In this document: positions 1 to 10,596 of the stretch, in pieces
Layout of the letters: the number at the start of each line of letters is the position of its first letter
How positions within the stretch are numbered: the first letter of the stretch is position 1
DNA from: Papilionanthe hookeriana x Papilionanthe teres
Taxonomy: Eukaryota; Streptophyta; Magnoliopsida; Asparagales; Orchidaceae
Assembly (NCBI GenBank): GCA_022702705.1
Contig: CM040421.1
Location: 62,494,197-62,558,196 of the forward strand
DNA: 64,000 nt
Direction: 5' to 3'
Notes under the pieces: generated by a model
What the model was told of the DNA's origin: nothing
Seen by the model: only the letters and a program-made list of their open reading frames with translations
Database searches by the model: none
Program-made: the position numbers and the translations under genes

Positions 1-1040
1 AAACACACATTTTTTAATGGTCCAACACTCCGCTTTTCCAGGTTATAATTTGGAACTGTTTTGGCCATTTCAACTCAAAAATTTAACGAGAATGTTCAAA
101 AATTAGTTTCCTTAAATTATGCCAACAAAAAAGAATTACATATACGTCACACAATTTCTTTTTATTTACATATTTAATATTTAAAATATATTATTTCTTT
201 TAGATAATTTTAGCTATTGCTTGAAAAGGAATGAGAACTATTAGTGAGAAGAATTTGATTAGTAGTTTATTCTTAATTTATTTGGTATTTGATCATCTAA
301 TTTTTGAAAAAAATCCACTTAAATTTGGTTTTCATTAAGAATGATGAATTTTAAAATGATATTAGTCTAAAGTTAAAGTGAAATTATTTTTCCCAAGTAA
401 TTTTTTATATGTGTGTTAAAATTTGTTTGGATGATAATTTTGTTGATTAAATATTTAATTAATAAGTTATTAATTTAAATTCAGTTAAATAGACATTAAG
501 TTAAAATTCAATTATTTAATATAATCTTTTTTATTGGCAGCCGCTTTTTTTAGTAAATATTATATCATTTAGCGTCTTAGATAATTTTATTTGTCTAAAT
601 TAAACCTCATTTAAATGGATTTTAAATTTCCTAAATAAATATATTAAATTTTAATAAATAAAAATGAATATAATCTTATAATAAATAGAAATGCACTCTA
701 AATGATTTTGATTATCCCGCCATGGTCAGTAATGACCTATTACACCAAATCTTTGTGGTTTTTAGATCATTTTTTCAATTAAATTAAAATAAACATATTT
801 TATTGATTAAATAAATTAAAAATAAAATTAAAAACATAAAATGTATAACAATTTAATGTAAATAAATCAAAATACCAAAATTTGCCCACTAAATCTTAAG
901 GGAAGAGAAATCCCTAAGAGGAATTGGGGAATTTAGTAAATTTGGGGAAGTTAGGGAATTATTGTAGATTTGAGGTGGATTTGGTGGATAGGAATTGTCT
1001 TGGTAAATTTAGGATGGATTCGGTAGTTTAGTAATTTGGT
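1..1040. repeat. Alpha composite repeat, copy 1, blocks E and F
   Basis: A/T-rich DNA with no credible reading frame. Bases 1-700 read as a diverged copy of 25605-26480, 29463-29900 and 42650-43140 (shared landmark: a 'ggtccaacactcc'-like start, followed by 'gctattgcttgaaaa'). Bases 715-920 match 27680-27895 and 44205-44283 (shared 'cagtaatgacct' and 'aagggaagagaaatccc'). These are the middle blocks of a repeat whose first block D would lie left of the window. Similarity was judged by eye. No terminal motif was recognised. Confidence 0.7.
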
Positions 1041-2283
1041 GTTTTTTGGTAATTTTTTGAAAATTAGGAAACTTTGTTCAGTTTAGGTGGAAGGGTAGGG
1101 TGAAGTGTGGTGAAAGAGGTGTGAGTGTAGTGCATGTGTGAGCGGAGTGAGGAGCCAAGTCATAAGGAGTTTTCATAAGGCCTCATGGCCTTACTGGAAC
1201 TCTTTTTTGAAATTCATCATGTTGGTCTAAGCCAAATCAACTAAATGTTGAGGATTTATGACAACCCAAAATGAGACTACAAAATAGTCAAGAAGTGATT
1301 TGAGTTTTTAAGTGAGGTGGATTCCATCACTAGTCTTGTAGGATAATCAATAAGAAAGTCATTTGGTTTAATCCTAAGCTCTAAAACAAAAATTAGACCT
1401 CACCAGAATTGTGGTCAACAATCTTCATCATGAATCAGTCGATAATCACTGAGGCTGTTGATATATTTTATTCCCATTAAAATTTTTAACTCTAATCATG
1501 TTTATAGTGCTTTGTATTTGGCTTCATTGTTTGTACACAACTCTATCAAGTTGTAGGAGAACCTCAACATTCCATGCGAAGGAGTGAAAAAGATTGATTA
1601 GATACATGCTTTACTGAGAATTATTGCTTTCAATTATTTATTTTGTTACATTGAAAAAGCTCTGTCAAAGTACATCTCCCAACATTGCGCATTGGGGTTT
1701 CTAAATTTTAAAGGACACTCTGCTGAGAACGTGTGTGTCACCAAGAAGTCTACTACATGTTATCCTTTAATGGCGCACAAAGGAATGAAATTTATATCAA
1801 ATTGCAATAATATCATTGACCACCCTTGCTAATCCTTCGAAAAATGCTAGTTGAGTTATCAAATATTGCAATGGATGAGACATTGAAATAAGGTTGACCT
1901 TATGTGAAAGCATGTAATTTCTAATTTTTTTATAAAACAAAGATTAAAGCTTGGTTTTGAGGGTACTTTATTTCTGTAGGAATTAGGCGATGACTTGAAT
2001 AATAGAGAGTAGTTTCTTTAATCTTGTCATTAACTTGTGCTATCAGATAAAGTTCTAAAAATTAACTGGAGATTGAGGCTGTTAAGATTGAGGTGTCATC
2101 AAATACTATTTTTTGCTTTTAAAAGCACGTTGACATTTATTGTTCCATGTAAATGTAAACTCCTTATTGGTCAACACAGTAAAATGTCTTTGATTTGAGC
2201 GATCCACTAATGACAACATTAAAAATTTAGTTGTTGGATATGTAAATAGATAACAATTAAAACGTATGTGTGCAAATCTTCCT

Positions 2284-2286
<3 letters not shown>

Positions 2287-2320
<34 letters not shown>
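2287..2320. repeat. (AT)n microsatellite in alpha block A
   Basis: An uninterrupted AT dinucleotide run of 34 bp. The same position is 16 bp long in the copy at 18154-18169 and is split by a LINE insertion in the third copy (34120-35131), so this site shows the unoccupied state. Confidence 0.95.
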
Positions 2321-2322
<2 letters not shown>

Positions 2323-2868
2323 AAATCTTAGACATTAAAGGCTTTACAAAAGTGATTGGGTCAATCTACAGTTAGACATGTATTAAGGGAAAGAATAAAA
2401 AGAAATAGGAGCTGGTTTTCTTTTATGCCTTTTTTACGAAGTGAAAGGTCACTCTAGATGAAGAGACCATGTCCAACCATTTCGATACTCACAAAAAAAA
2501 GGCATACAACAGTTTTAGCACTTTTAGCGCTTTCAATTAACGGCCTCCAGATTTAAGAGTGTTACTCAGCCTGCATCAGTAAGGTATTTCTGTTAAGATT
2601 TAAGCCATGCAACTTTGATGGGAATAATAATTAACTAAAACTTAAAACATTTTTATTTACATGCATACCCCTCACTTGAAGCTTTAACATAGAATCAAAA
2701 ATTGAAGTGAAATACACTTTTTCATGTATGACCGTATGGGTTTATGTCACCGAGGAGTTACGAGTCTTAGATATACAAATAAATTAAACTTGTGTGGTAT
2801 GCATGTAATTTCCCAACCTTGATTTTAAAGGTTCTTTCCAACCTATTGCATCAAAAAAAACTAAAAAC

Positions 2869-2902
<34 letters not shown>

Positions 2903-3451
2903 CAGTTTTACAATATCTAAATATATATTTTTTGACATTTGCAATGACATATTGCATTCATACACAATTACACTGCTGCGCGAAATAGTGAAGATAGAAA
3001 AGAAGAACCCATAAAGGAGTTAAAGACTAATAATAGGAATTTAAATTTTAACTTTGAAAGAGAACTAAACCGTCTTTCAACAATTATATTTTCAAATTAT
3101 CACTTGTTATAACATTATTTTTTAGGGATAATTCCAACCATCGCTATTTACAAAACAAGCCCTTGGATGATCTTTTTTGCTTCTTTTCTTCTTGAACTAA
3201 CAAACCAATGCATTTGCATATGCCATGATCAAAACATTTATCGTGAATTTTGATATTTGAGCGAAATTGAAAAAGGATGAAAGAGGGTGCTAAATTTGTA
3301 AACAGCAATACTTCAAGTCTGCGAAAGTAAATGCCCCTATTTTTATTATGTTTTATATTTTATGCCTTCATTTCATATTTTTAATAATAAATGTGTCCCA
3401 TATTAGTATCATATAGCAGATAGATATAATGGTCTTAGTGCCTAAGAAGCG

Positions 3452-3453
<2 letters not shown>

Positions 3454-3539
<86 letters not shown>
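3454..3539. repeat. (AT)n microsatellite
   Basis: A pure AT run of about 86 bp. The matching place in the second alpha copy (19307-19324) has only about 18 bp. Apparent open frames of alternating Ile-Tyr across it are artefacts of the repeat. Confidence 0.95.
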
Positions 3540-3544
<5 letters not shown>

Positions 3545-3563
3545 AGCAGATGCTCATGCGACT

Positions 3564-3858
3564 CATTACAAGTCCAAACCCTCAAAGAGACCATCTCCCT
3601 TGATGGCTGAGGTTTTGAAGATGGCCCATTGGAGATTCCTTATCTTGTGAAGTTCTAAAGCCTCTGTTATTGCAGCATCATCTAGTGCTCCAGGAATATC
3701 CTGCTTATTCGCATACACAAGCACAACCGAACCTTTAAGTTCATCTTCCTTATAGTTGTCCGCCTACCCGGATCCCAAACCTATAATTTAATTTTATTGT
3801 ACCGGACGGTTTCCACATTGAATCCAATCGTTGGGATCGTCGAGACCGCCCCACCCAT
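3564..3858 (-). pseudogene. ARL1/ARF-like small GTPase gene fragment, copy 1
   Basis: Read on the minus strand, the first part gives a match to the switch region of ARF-family GTPases (STIPTIGFNVETVQY-like, followed by a degenerate WDLGGQT region). It then jumps directly to the C-terminal third (ELKGSVVLVYANKQD, then ALDDAAITEALELHKIRN, then an AIFKTSAIKG and GLFEGLD region) before stop codons. The N-terminal P-loop and the stretch between the WDLGGQT motif and the ELKG segment, about 35 residues in the usual protein, are absent, and a frame change lies at the join. The order and wording fit the ARL1 branch (plant ARF3/ARL1) best; this is from memory of the family. It is a non-functional piece carried at the end of alpha block A and repeated at 19347-19641. 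Confidence 0.8.
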
Positions 3859-3869
3859 ATAGCCGATAC

Positions 3870-3871
<2 letters not shown>

Positions 3872-3931
<60 letters not shown>
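3872..3931. repeat. (AT)n microsatellite at a LINE junction
   Basis: About 60 bp of AT repeat lying exactly between the ARL-like fragment and the 5'-truncated start of a LINE piece. Similar AT tracts border the LINE pieces at 19656-19665, 34120-34208 and 35064-35131. Confidence 0.95.
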
Positions 3932-3934
<3 letters not shown>

Positions 3935-4763
3935 GAACCTTTTTAAATGTTTGGAACTTTTTTGGTTCTCATTTTGGTATTACTTGGTGTCAAGATAGCA
4001 TCCTGGTGAATTATCTCTGGCGCTGGAAACTGCAAGAGGATTTAAAGGCTTGCCTTCATCCTTTTCCTGTTGTGCTTCTTTGGTTCCTTTAGAATGCTAG
4101 GATTGCTCATAAGTACAATACCTCCCCTCCCTCCTCCCTTTCTACCACTTCTTATATTTTAGCTTATTATTATAAATGTTTTAAAGCCACCTCTTTTAAT
4201 TTACCCCCTATACCTGCTGCCAGACCTGTGTTAGTTCTTTGAAACCCCCTTCTTTGGGTTGGGTTAAGCTTAATGTGGATGGTTGCTGGTTCTCCATCCC
4301 ATCTGGGAAAATTTCTATGTTACTTCAATTCACCTGTTATCTCAGATGGCACCCTTATGACTGAATGCTGGGCTGTTTTTTTGGGCATTCAAACTGTTGC
4401 TGCTTTCTCTTTTAACAATTTGTGTGTGGAGATGGATACAAAAATTCTTTATGATATCTTGTCTAGAAAATCTCCTCCCCACTCGGAACTCGATTTACCC
4501 GTCGCATAGAATTTATTATCTTATTAGTGCCAATAATATAAATGTTATTTGGAACTTCATCTTCAGGGAAGGGAACACCCATGTTGACTGGTTGGATCGT
4601 AGTGTTGGTAATCTCCCTATGGTGGGGTTAAACCCACCCATTTCTCTGCGAACCTACCTGGTCGGGGACTCTTTAAATCTCCCCTATATCAGAACTTGAT
4701 TTTGGTTTTTTTGCTTTATACAATTCCTTTCCATATGCCACTTTGCTTTTGTGTTTTGCCTCT
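3932..4763 (+). mobile_element. 5'-truncated LINE fragment with degraded RNase H region
   Basis: Close to 22208-23055 and, in reverse, to 36590-37430 of the large LINE. It starts within the zinc-finger (zf-RVT) to RNase H linker and runs through a degraded RNase H domain. Recognisable pieces are the N-terminal VKLNVDG (catalytic Asp), TECWAVFLGIQT (catalytic Glu), CVEMDTKILYDIL (catalytic Asp) and FREGNTHVDWLD near the end. A deletion of about 34 bp near 4290 removes the GGVFRN segment present in the copy at 22554, and a further frame change lies near 4490. The 3' untranslated part is missing because the Athila-type element begins at 4764. Confidence 0.85.
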
Positions 4764-5950
4764 TGACCCACAATTTTATATTATGATATTTTTAATTTAA
4801 TTGCAACGACGCCAAAAACTTGACCCCGCTATATTATATGTATAGAATTGTAATTATTTATGTTGTGGATGCTACGCAAGTATACGTATCGTATCAAGTA
4901 ATACGAGGCTCTAGTGGAGTCCTCGTTATCGATCCCACAGGAAAAGAGAAAATTAAATAACAACTAATTTTAAAATAATAATAATAATAATTTTAAAATA
5001 GTATACTAAAATTTGGAATTCTAAATTTAAGCGCAATAAAGTAAACTAAGTATTTTAATTAGGTAACTTAACTAAGTAGAAAATTAACACGTATTGAAAG
5101 TGCAGGAAATTAAACTAATTGCTAAATAAGTCTTAACTATTCAAAAAAAGTATCTTTCCCCTTGTTTAGAAATTTAAGTGATTGATGAATTTAAATAGAT
5201 AATTTTAAGGTATTGTGACAAATAGAAGCATTCCTATTCTTTACCCTTTGGTCCAGGTGTAAAGAATATTGACTAATCCTATGTTTGATTACCGAATCCG
5301 CGGCTGGACCGGGAGGATACCGACCGCCACTTCGAGCTCCCACGTTCCCCTCGCCTCGAGGGCTAACATCTACACTTCGACTCTCAAACAATAGGACCGA
5401 ATTAAATATTTTAGTCTCGTCACACTAAAATGCTCAATTCTACGCCCAATGATATTATTTCCCTATTTATTTGCACCTTTCTTCCAAGGCTTTTGAATTC
5501 CCGCATATCGGATGTAATTTTTACTATAGTTGTAAATCAACACATTTTAACAAATCAAATGGCCAGTTTGAAAAGTAAATTAAGTTTTAAGTAAAAATTA
5601 TCACAATTTATTAATATATAAAAGTATCTCTATTTTAATTTCATCAAGTCACTTAATTTCATAAACGAGGAGAAAGAATAAATAAACTACTCGTAATGCA
5701 TGGGAACTAAACTAAGCAAAGATTTCATTTAAAGTTAAAAACAATAAATACAAATACTTATCTTGATTTATCCCTGACGTACTCCTCGTAGTTCCTTTCG
5801 ACTCTTCCTTCCAAGACAAAGACGACTCACTAATTACTCACTAAACTCACTAAAGACTCACTAATTACACTAATTAAGATTCTAAAGACTGCTCACACAC
5901 TTATAACACACTTAGAACACACAAAAGTCACACAAAAGACTGATTTTCGG

Positions 5951-5966
5951 CCTCTATATATAGAGG
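5951..5966 (-). promoter_or_regulatory. Palindromic TATA-like box in the 3' LTR
   Basis: CCTCTATATATAGAGG is a perfect 16-bp palindrome containing a TATA motif, placed between the dyad cluster and the R/U5-like part of the LTR. In the 5' LTR the equivalent site (16665-16679) has lost one base and is no longer palindromic. Its role as the LTR core promoter is inferred from position and composition only. Confidence 0.45.
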
Positions 5967-6044
5967 TAAGCAAAGGTCCAAGAGGTGTGTAAGCATCTCT
6001 TCAAAAGGTGTCCAGGTTCAATGTATCTGTGCCATTTGGACTAG

Positions 6045-6218
6045 CTCGCCGTCGGCGACGAACTACCTCGCTGTCGGCGAGGCTTCTAGAAAGTCTTTGA
6101 ACCGCGCTATCTCGCTGTCGGCGTGCTCGGGCTCGCTGTCAGCGAGGCAGTTATAAATCCTTCAGAATTTTCTTCCTCGTACCCTCGCCGTCGGCGGGCT
6201 CGATCTCGCCATCGGCGG
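6045..6218. repeat. Three pairs of GC-rich dyads in the 3' LTR
   Basis: Six copies of a short inverted repeat of the type CTCGCCGTCGGCGAG (6-bp arms, 3-bp centre; C/T variants) begin at 6045, 6067, 6111, 6132, 6184 and 6205. They form three pairs with 21-22 bp between starts within a pair. The cluster stands out from the A/T-rich surroundings and is repeated at 9714-9885, 16758-16930 and, in a diverged form, 20184-20285. Confidence 0.9.
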
Positions 6219-6395
6219 CTCAACACAAATTGCATTATTTTCTTCCTTTTTGCTCCAAATCCGCTCCTTTTTATAATTTTTGCTTTTATCACCTAAATTC
6301 TCCATTCTTGCAACAAAATAAAGAAAATACCTTTCTTTAAAGTGCAATTTCAGCAAAAATAGGTATGAATTTCTTAATAAATTTTTCAGTGATCA

Positions 6396-6410
6396 AAATC
6401 CCCCAAACTT
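6396..6410 (-). other. Polypurine tract next to the 3' LTR
   Basis: On the minus strand the bases directly upstream of the LTR read AAGTTTGGGGGATTT, a purine-rich stretch with a run of five G, at the place where plus-strand DNA synthesis is primed in LTR retrotransposons. A similar G-run is found on the same strand at 7229-7245 and may be a second, internal tract. Confidence 0.65.
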
Positions 6411-7720
6411 ACTTATTACTTGTCCTCAAGTAATTTTAGTACTACATAAAAATAATGATTTCTATAGTAAGATTTTTCAATTCAAATAAACTATGAATTA
6501 GATTAATTAATATTATAATAAAGTTAAATAAAAATAATTCATGTAATTTAATTAATCTTATAGAAATAAATTATTTAGTTATCGTGTCTAAGATTTCTAG
6601 CTTACTCGTTCATTTCGTGAATGACTATATTTAAAAGAATAATTACTTAAGATATTCATATGATAAGAAATTCAAGAAAACACTATTAGGTAAAATTCTA
6701 ATCCATAAACATAAGTTTGGAAATATCTAAGTTTTTTCCTTTAGGTTAATTCAAATGAAGCCAATTTTTGATAAGGCATCTCCTCAAGCTTCTCCTTATT
6801 TTTCTTTTTCTTTTTCTTTTTTTCTAATGAGGATTACTGTATCTGGAGAGCCTGTTAATAATTTTGAACTTCATTTTCATCTTCCTAAATTTGAAACTTA
6901 GAAATATTTCTTAGCTTATATATACTTCATAGTTTTTACTTCATTGATTTTCAATCTTTTCTTTTTCACTTGAATACTTAAGAATTTTAATTTTAGAATA
7001 TAGTTTTCCTTACTAAAAATAATTTACTATATTCTTATTCCCTTTAACCAAATTTTTTATTCTATTTAATTAAATAAAGCACTAGAAATATTTCATTTAA
7101 CCTTTTTTATAATAATTAAATAAAATAATTCATATTAATTAAATTGAAAAATTTGCTATAAAAATCATTTTATAATAATTTGAAAATAGAAATTGAGAAC
7201 AAGTTAATAACTAAATTTATATTTTACTCCCCCCCAAACTTAAATTTTTATATCTACTCTAAATAATGAAAAAGGGAAAGTAAATAAATCATACCTTTGA
7301 AGTTTAGGTATTTCTTTTTTTCTTTGAAATTTTTGCGAGCTTTTTCATTTTTCATCGAACTCCGTACTGTTAGTATTCTCCATATATATAACAATTTAAA
7401 GAAAATGCAGGGATAAAATCTGAGATAAGTATTAAATACAACAATTAAAATTAACTCTACACTACACATATGAATTACTAACATATTAAAAAAAATTTAA
7501 AATTTATAACTACTAACAAACATATTAAAGAAAAACTAACATTCTAATTAACAGAAAATTTGCAAATAACTAATACATAATCAAACAAACATAGCTCAAG
7601 CAAAATAATCAAACAAACATCTAAATTCACAATCCATATAACTACAAAATATTACAAACATAATAAAGTCTTCCAATAACATAACATCACATCAAAACAA
7701 ACAAAACAAAGTCTCTAATC
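6411..7720 (-). other. Non-coding 3' region of the Athila-type element
   Basis: About 1.3 kb of strongly A/T-rich sequence between the degenerate ORF3 and the 3' LTR. I see no reading frame with a recognisable protein; the short minus-strand frame at 7254-7484 is low complexity. A polypurine-like G-run is at 7229-7245. Confidence 0.6.
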
Positions 7721-9581
7721 TTATTCATCAAAGTCCCGTGCTATATCATCTCCTCCTCGATCCGTAGGCCGAGAAGACCGAGTAGGATGAAACTCGTGAA
7801 TATCGGGGCACTCGAGAAAGACAACATCTAAATCACCACTCCTATAACGACGTTCAGCTTCATAGTATGCAATCTCGTATTCCGAATATCGCCGGAGATA
7901 TTCGCTATCATAATCGTGTCTTCTCTCCAAATTATCAATCCTTTCGATCAAAATGATCAAATCTTCTCCCCATTGTCTCTCCAAACTGCTCAAAACTCCT
8001 CCTATGCAGTGTCAGCTCATTCATCAGATCTTGTAGGGTAGGAGTGGTAGGCTCAGGAGGTTCATGGCTAGTCCTTGATTTGCCTTATATTATATTTCCG
8101 ATCACATCATTTATTAATTTAATATGAAGATTAGCTACTTATACACAAACAAATTCACACAACACAACAAATTAACTTTAATGTTGAAATCCATGAGATG
8201 TACAAACTAACATAATTTTAAACTCTATAATCAAACTTCAATTCTCCAATCCTTACTACTAATCAGCATCGCAAACCAATCCACGACACACTAAATGCCG
8301 ATACAAAACTATGACGCATATCTCAATTAGGTTTCGAGATATTCAAATCATCACTCCACACATAATAAAATCTTAATCAAATCAAATAACATAAACATAA
8401 ACATACTATGGAAATCTTTACTACTACTCTTCAATGTCGAATCTTCATCTTCCCCGATATTTCCGATATGACGATGATGCACAAATAAGTTATAGAAAGG
8501 CTCGAAGGGAAATTCCGAAGCGCATTCTTCGGTGATCCAACCCTTCGTCTCGCAAATGAAGAAAGCTAGCTTCCGAGTGTCCGGAATGATCAAAGTGTTC
8601 CTTCATCCTCCAATCAATGTGATCAAATAAATCGGATATATTGTCGATCGAATCTCTCACTTTCTGCAGCTTCTTTCTCCATTCCTTTAATTTTCTTCAT
8701 AAGTAACTCCGTTTTATCCGAAATAGGCCTTGCTATAGGATTATTCCGTGAAGCTCTATCGAGATAAATGTAATGTCTTCATTATTGTCCAAAGTAGGGA
8801 ACATATCCGTAGGATCAAGCGGCTTCCAAGGTAACGTAACCTTTTCCCAAGCTTCATAAGAAACCCGGTACCGATCGCATAATGCAAAAATAGTAGATGG
8901 GTGTCCTAGTCCGTGAACCGACCCATGCACAATTAAACCCAATGCAGACTTAACAATTTTTGATCCAACATCAATAGGCGATCCATTTTGAATACAATAA
9001 TTCAATATAGCGCATTCCTTCGAAACCTTGTTTACCCTCATAGTAGGTAACAATTTAGATGAGATGAAAAAGTGCCAGTGCTTTGAGACAGGATTCAAAA
9101 GTGATGCAGAGAAACTAACATACCCGTCTTCACGCATTTCCCAATCTTCCGGTTCATCAGTCCGATATCGAAATATCTCATTCATATTATATCGAGAAGG
9201 CACAAAATTTGAATAGTGACATACCGGGGTGTTTTCTATAGAGAATAATTCATTTACTCTTGATGGAGTAAACGTCACCCATCTTCCTCGGACGTAGACA
9301 TTCCCATTGTTGATCACATGTAAGTTAGAGTAGAACTCTTTCACAACCGGAATAACAACGAGCAGACGTAGTGTAACAAAATACCTCCCAAGCAGCGTCG
9401 CGCGATCGTTTCTTCTATCTTCGTAAGTGGAATTCTCTAATCCTCGATCGACAAATCCCGTTCCTTGATAACTCTTTTCTTTACCAAAACCTTGTTGAAG
9501 ATCCGCTGCGCTTCCGCACTCACAAATTTCCTCCGGTTAAACACTCCAGAATTAGAGAAATCTAAGAATTTGGAGGCCATT
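7721..9581 (-). pseudogene. Athila ORF3-like 'putative plant transposon protein' gene, degenerate
   Basis: Minus-strand remnants of the ORF found downstream of integrase in Athila elements. The start near 9581 (MASKFLDFSN) is followed by RRKFVSAEAQRIF and a KKRVIKERDL-like segment, then an in-frame stop. The best part, 8733-9344, reads through WHFFISSKLLPTMRVNKVS and a segment with IDVGSKIVKSALGLIVHG. This layout is typical of the plant transposon protein domain (Pfam family recalled as PF20167/Transposase_32). The C-terminal part at 7721-8090 has DLMNELTLHRRSFEQFGETMG and an acidic, charged tail likely to form a coiled coil. Several frameshifts and stops separate these pieces. In older literature this ORF was called env-like, but I see no clear signal peptide or transmembrane segment, so no envelope role is claimed. 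Confidence 0.75.
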
Positions 9582-9713
9582 ATGGTGAATGGAATAAATT
9601 CTAGTGAAGAAGGCAGATCTAGAATGATTTAAGAATGGGTTTTCACAAAGGAATTGGTGTTGAAACCGTCCAAATCGGCATTCAAATTATAAATAACTCA
9701 TCTTTATAACTTC

Positions 9714-9885
9714 CTCGCTGTCGGCGAGAAGTTTCTCGCCGTCGGCGACTCGGTTATAAAAACTGCCTCCCATGTTCTCGCTGTCGGCGGGACGTTTCTC
9801 GCTGTCAGCGAGCTCGATAAATAAACTGGATCTAATTTAGGCATGAACCTCGCTGTCGACGAGTATCGACCTCGCCGTCGGCGAG
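9714..9885. repeat. Three pairs of GC-rich dyads inside the element body
   Basis: Six CTCGC(C/T)GTCGGCGAG-type inverted repeats start at 9714, 9735, 9777, 9798, 9849 and 9871. Spacing within pairs is 21, 21 and 22 bp, as in the LTRs. They sit between integrase and ORF3, upstream of the ORF3 start on the minus strand, and TATAAA-like bases lie next to the pairs. Confidence 0.9.
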
Positions 9886-10098
9886 ATTCCAAAATAATGT
9901 CCAATTTCGCTCTAAATCGAATAATTTCTTTTCTCATCATAATGGTTCGAATATGTGATGATTCTTAATAATAATTGAGTAGTAAAGTTTCAATAATATA
10001 GACTAACTATTAAGATACAATAAAAATAGATGACTAATATGGGTTGCCTCCCATAAAGCGCTTGGTTTAACGTCGTCGACTCGACCTAATTTCAATTA

Positions 10099-10473
10099 TT
10101 AATCGGGTCGACTAAGCATTAAAACCTCTTTATAGTTAGGTCTTATACCTTCGAAATATGGTTTTAATCTATGTCCATTAACTTTAAATTTATGTCCAGC
10201 TTTTGGATCTTCGATTTCTATAGTTCCGTATGAAAATATTTGAGTTATGGTGAAAGGTCCTAACCATCGAGACTTCAATTTTCCAGGAAATAATTTCAAT
10301 CTAGTATTATATAGCAAAACTTCCCGTCCTGGTTCAAAATTTCTTTGATTAATCTTCCGATAATGCCATAATTTCATCTTTTCTTTATAAATCCGATCAT
10401 TATCATATGATTCATTTCTTAATTCTTCCAATTCATTTAATTGCAGCAATTTTTTCTCACCAGCTTCCTTCAT
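10099..10473 (-). pseudogene. Integrase C-terminal domain of the Athila-type pol
   Basis: A minus-strand frame of 124 residues continuing integrase after a frame change. It has the usual region before the C-terminal domain (ELEELRNESYDNDRIYKEK), then GREVLLYNTRLKLFPGKLKS, the RWLGPFTI motif, and a final NGHRLKPYFEG segment. This is the GPY/F-type C-terminal module of gypsy integrases. The stop shortly after matches the expected end of pol. It lies about 500 bp upstream of the ORF3 start. Confidence 0.88.
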
Positions 10474-10596
10474 ATTATAATTAAATTCTTTAATCGCCCA
10501 ATATGCTTTATGTTATAATTCAACCGTGTAAGTGGCATGTTTTTCCATATATAAGCTCGTAAGGAGTCATTCCAATCGGAGTTTTATAAGCAGATT

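Larger units (their letters stand above)
1041..3871. repeat. Alpha composite repeat, copy 1, block A
   Basis: Non-coding block found again at 18003-19655 (second half only) and 32880-36195. Landmarks shared in order are the 'aaactttgttca' start, 'cctcatggccttact', 'gcacgttgacatttattg', an (AT)n tract, 'acattaaaggctttac', 'gcctgcatcagtaagg' and 'ggataattccaac'. The block ends with a fragment of an ARL1/ARF-like gene on the minus strand (3564-3858). The high similarity between copies suggests fairly recent duplication or transposition. Confidence 0.8.
4764..6395 (-). repeat. 3' LTR of the Athila-type element (1632 bp)
   Basis: Direct repeat of 15511-17108. In plus-strand reading it starts TGACCCACAA and ends CAGTGATCA. 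It includes a PBS-like segment at 4804-4826, a region of short GC-rich dyads at 6045-6218, and a palindromic TATA-like box at 5951-5966. Open frames inside it are chance products of the dyad repeats. Confidence 0.95.

Noticed and set aside
3429..3650. Open frame of alternating Ile-Tyr
   Set aside because: It is a translation of the (AT)n tract followed by the ARL-like relic in the wrong strand; no gene.
7721..9581. Retroviral-type envelope gene
   Set aside because: Often called env-like in Athila, but no clear signal peptide, fusion or transmembrane segment is visible; the plant transposon protein domain fits better.
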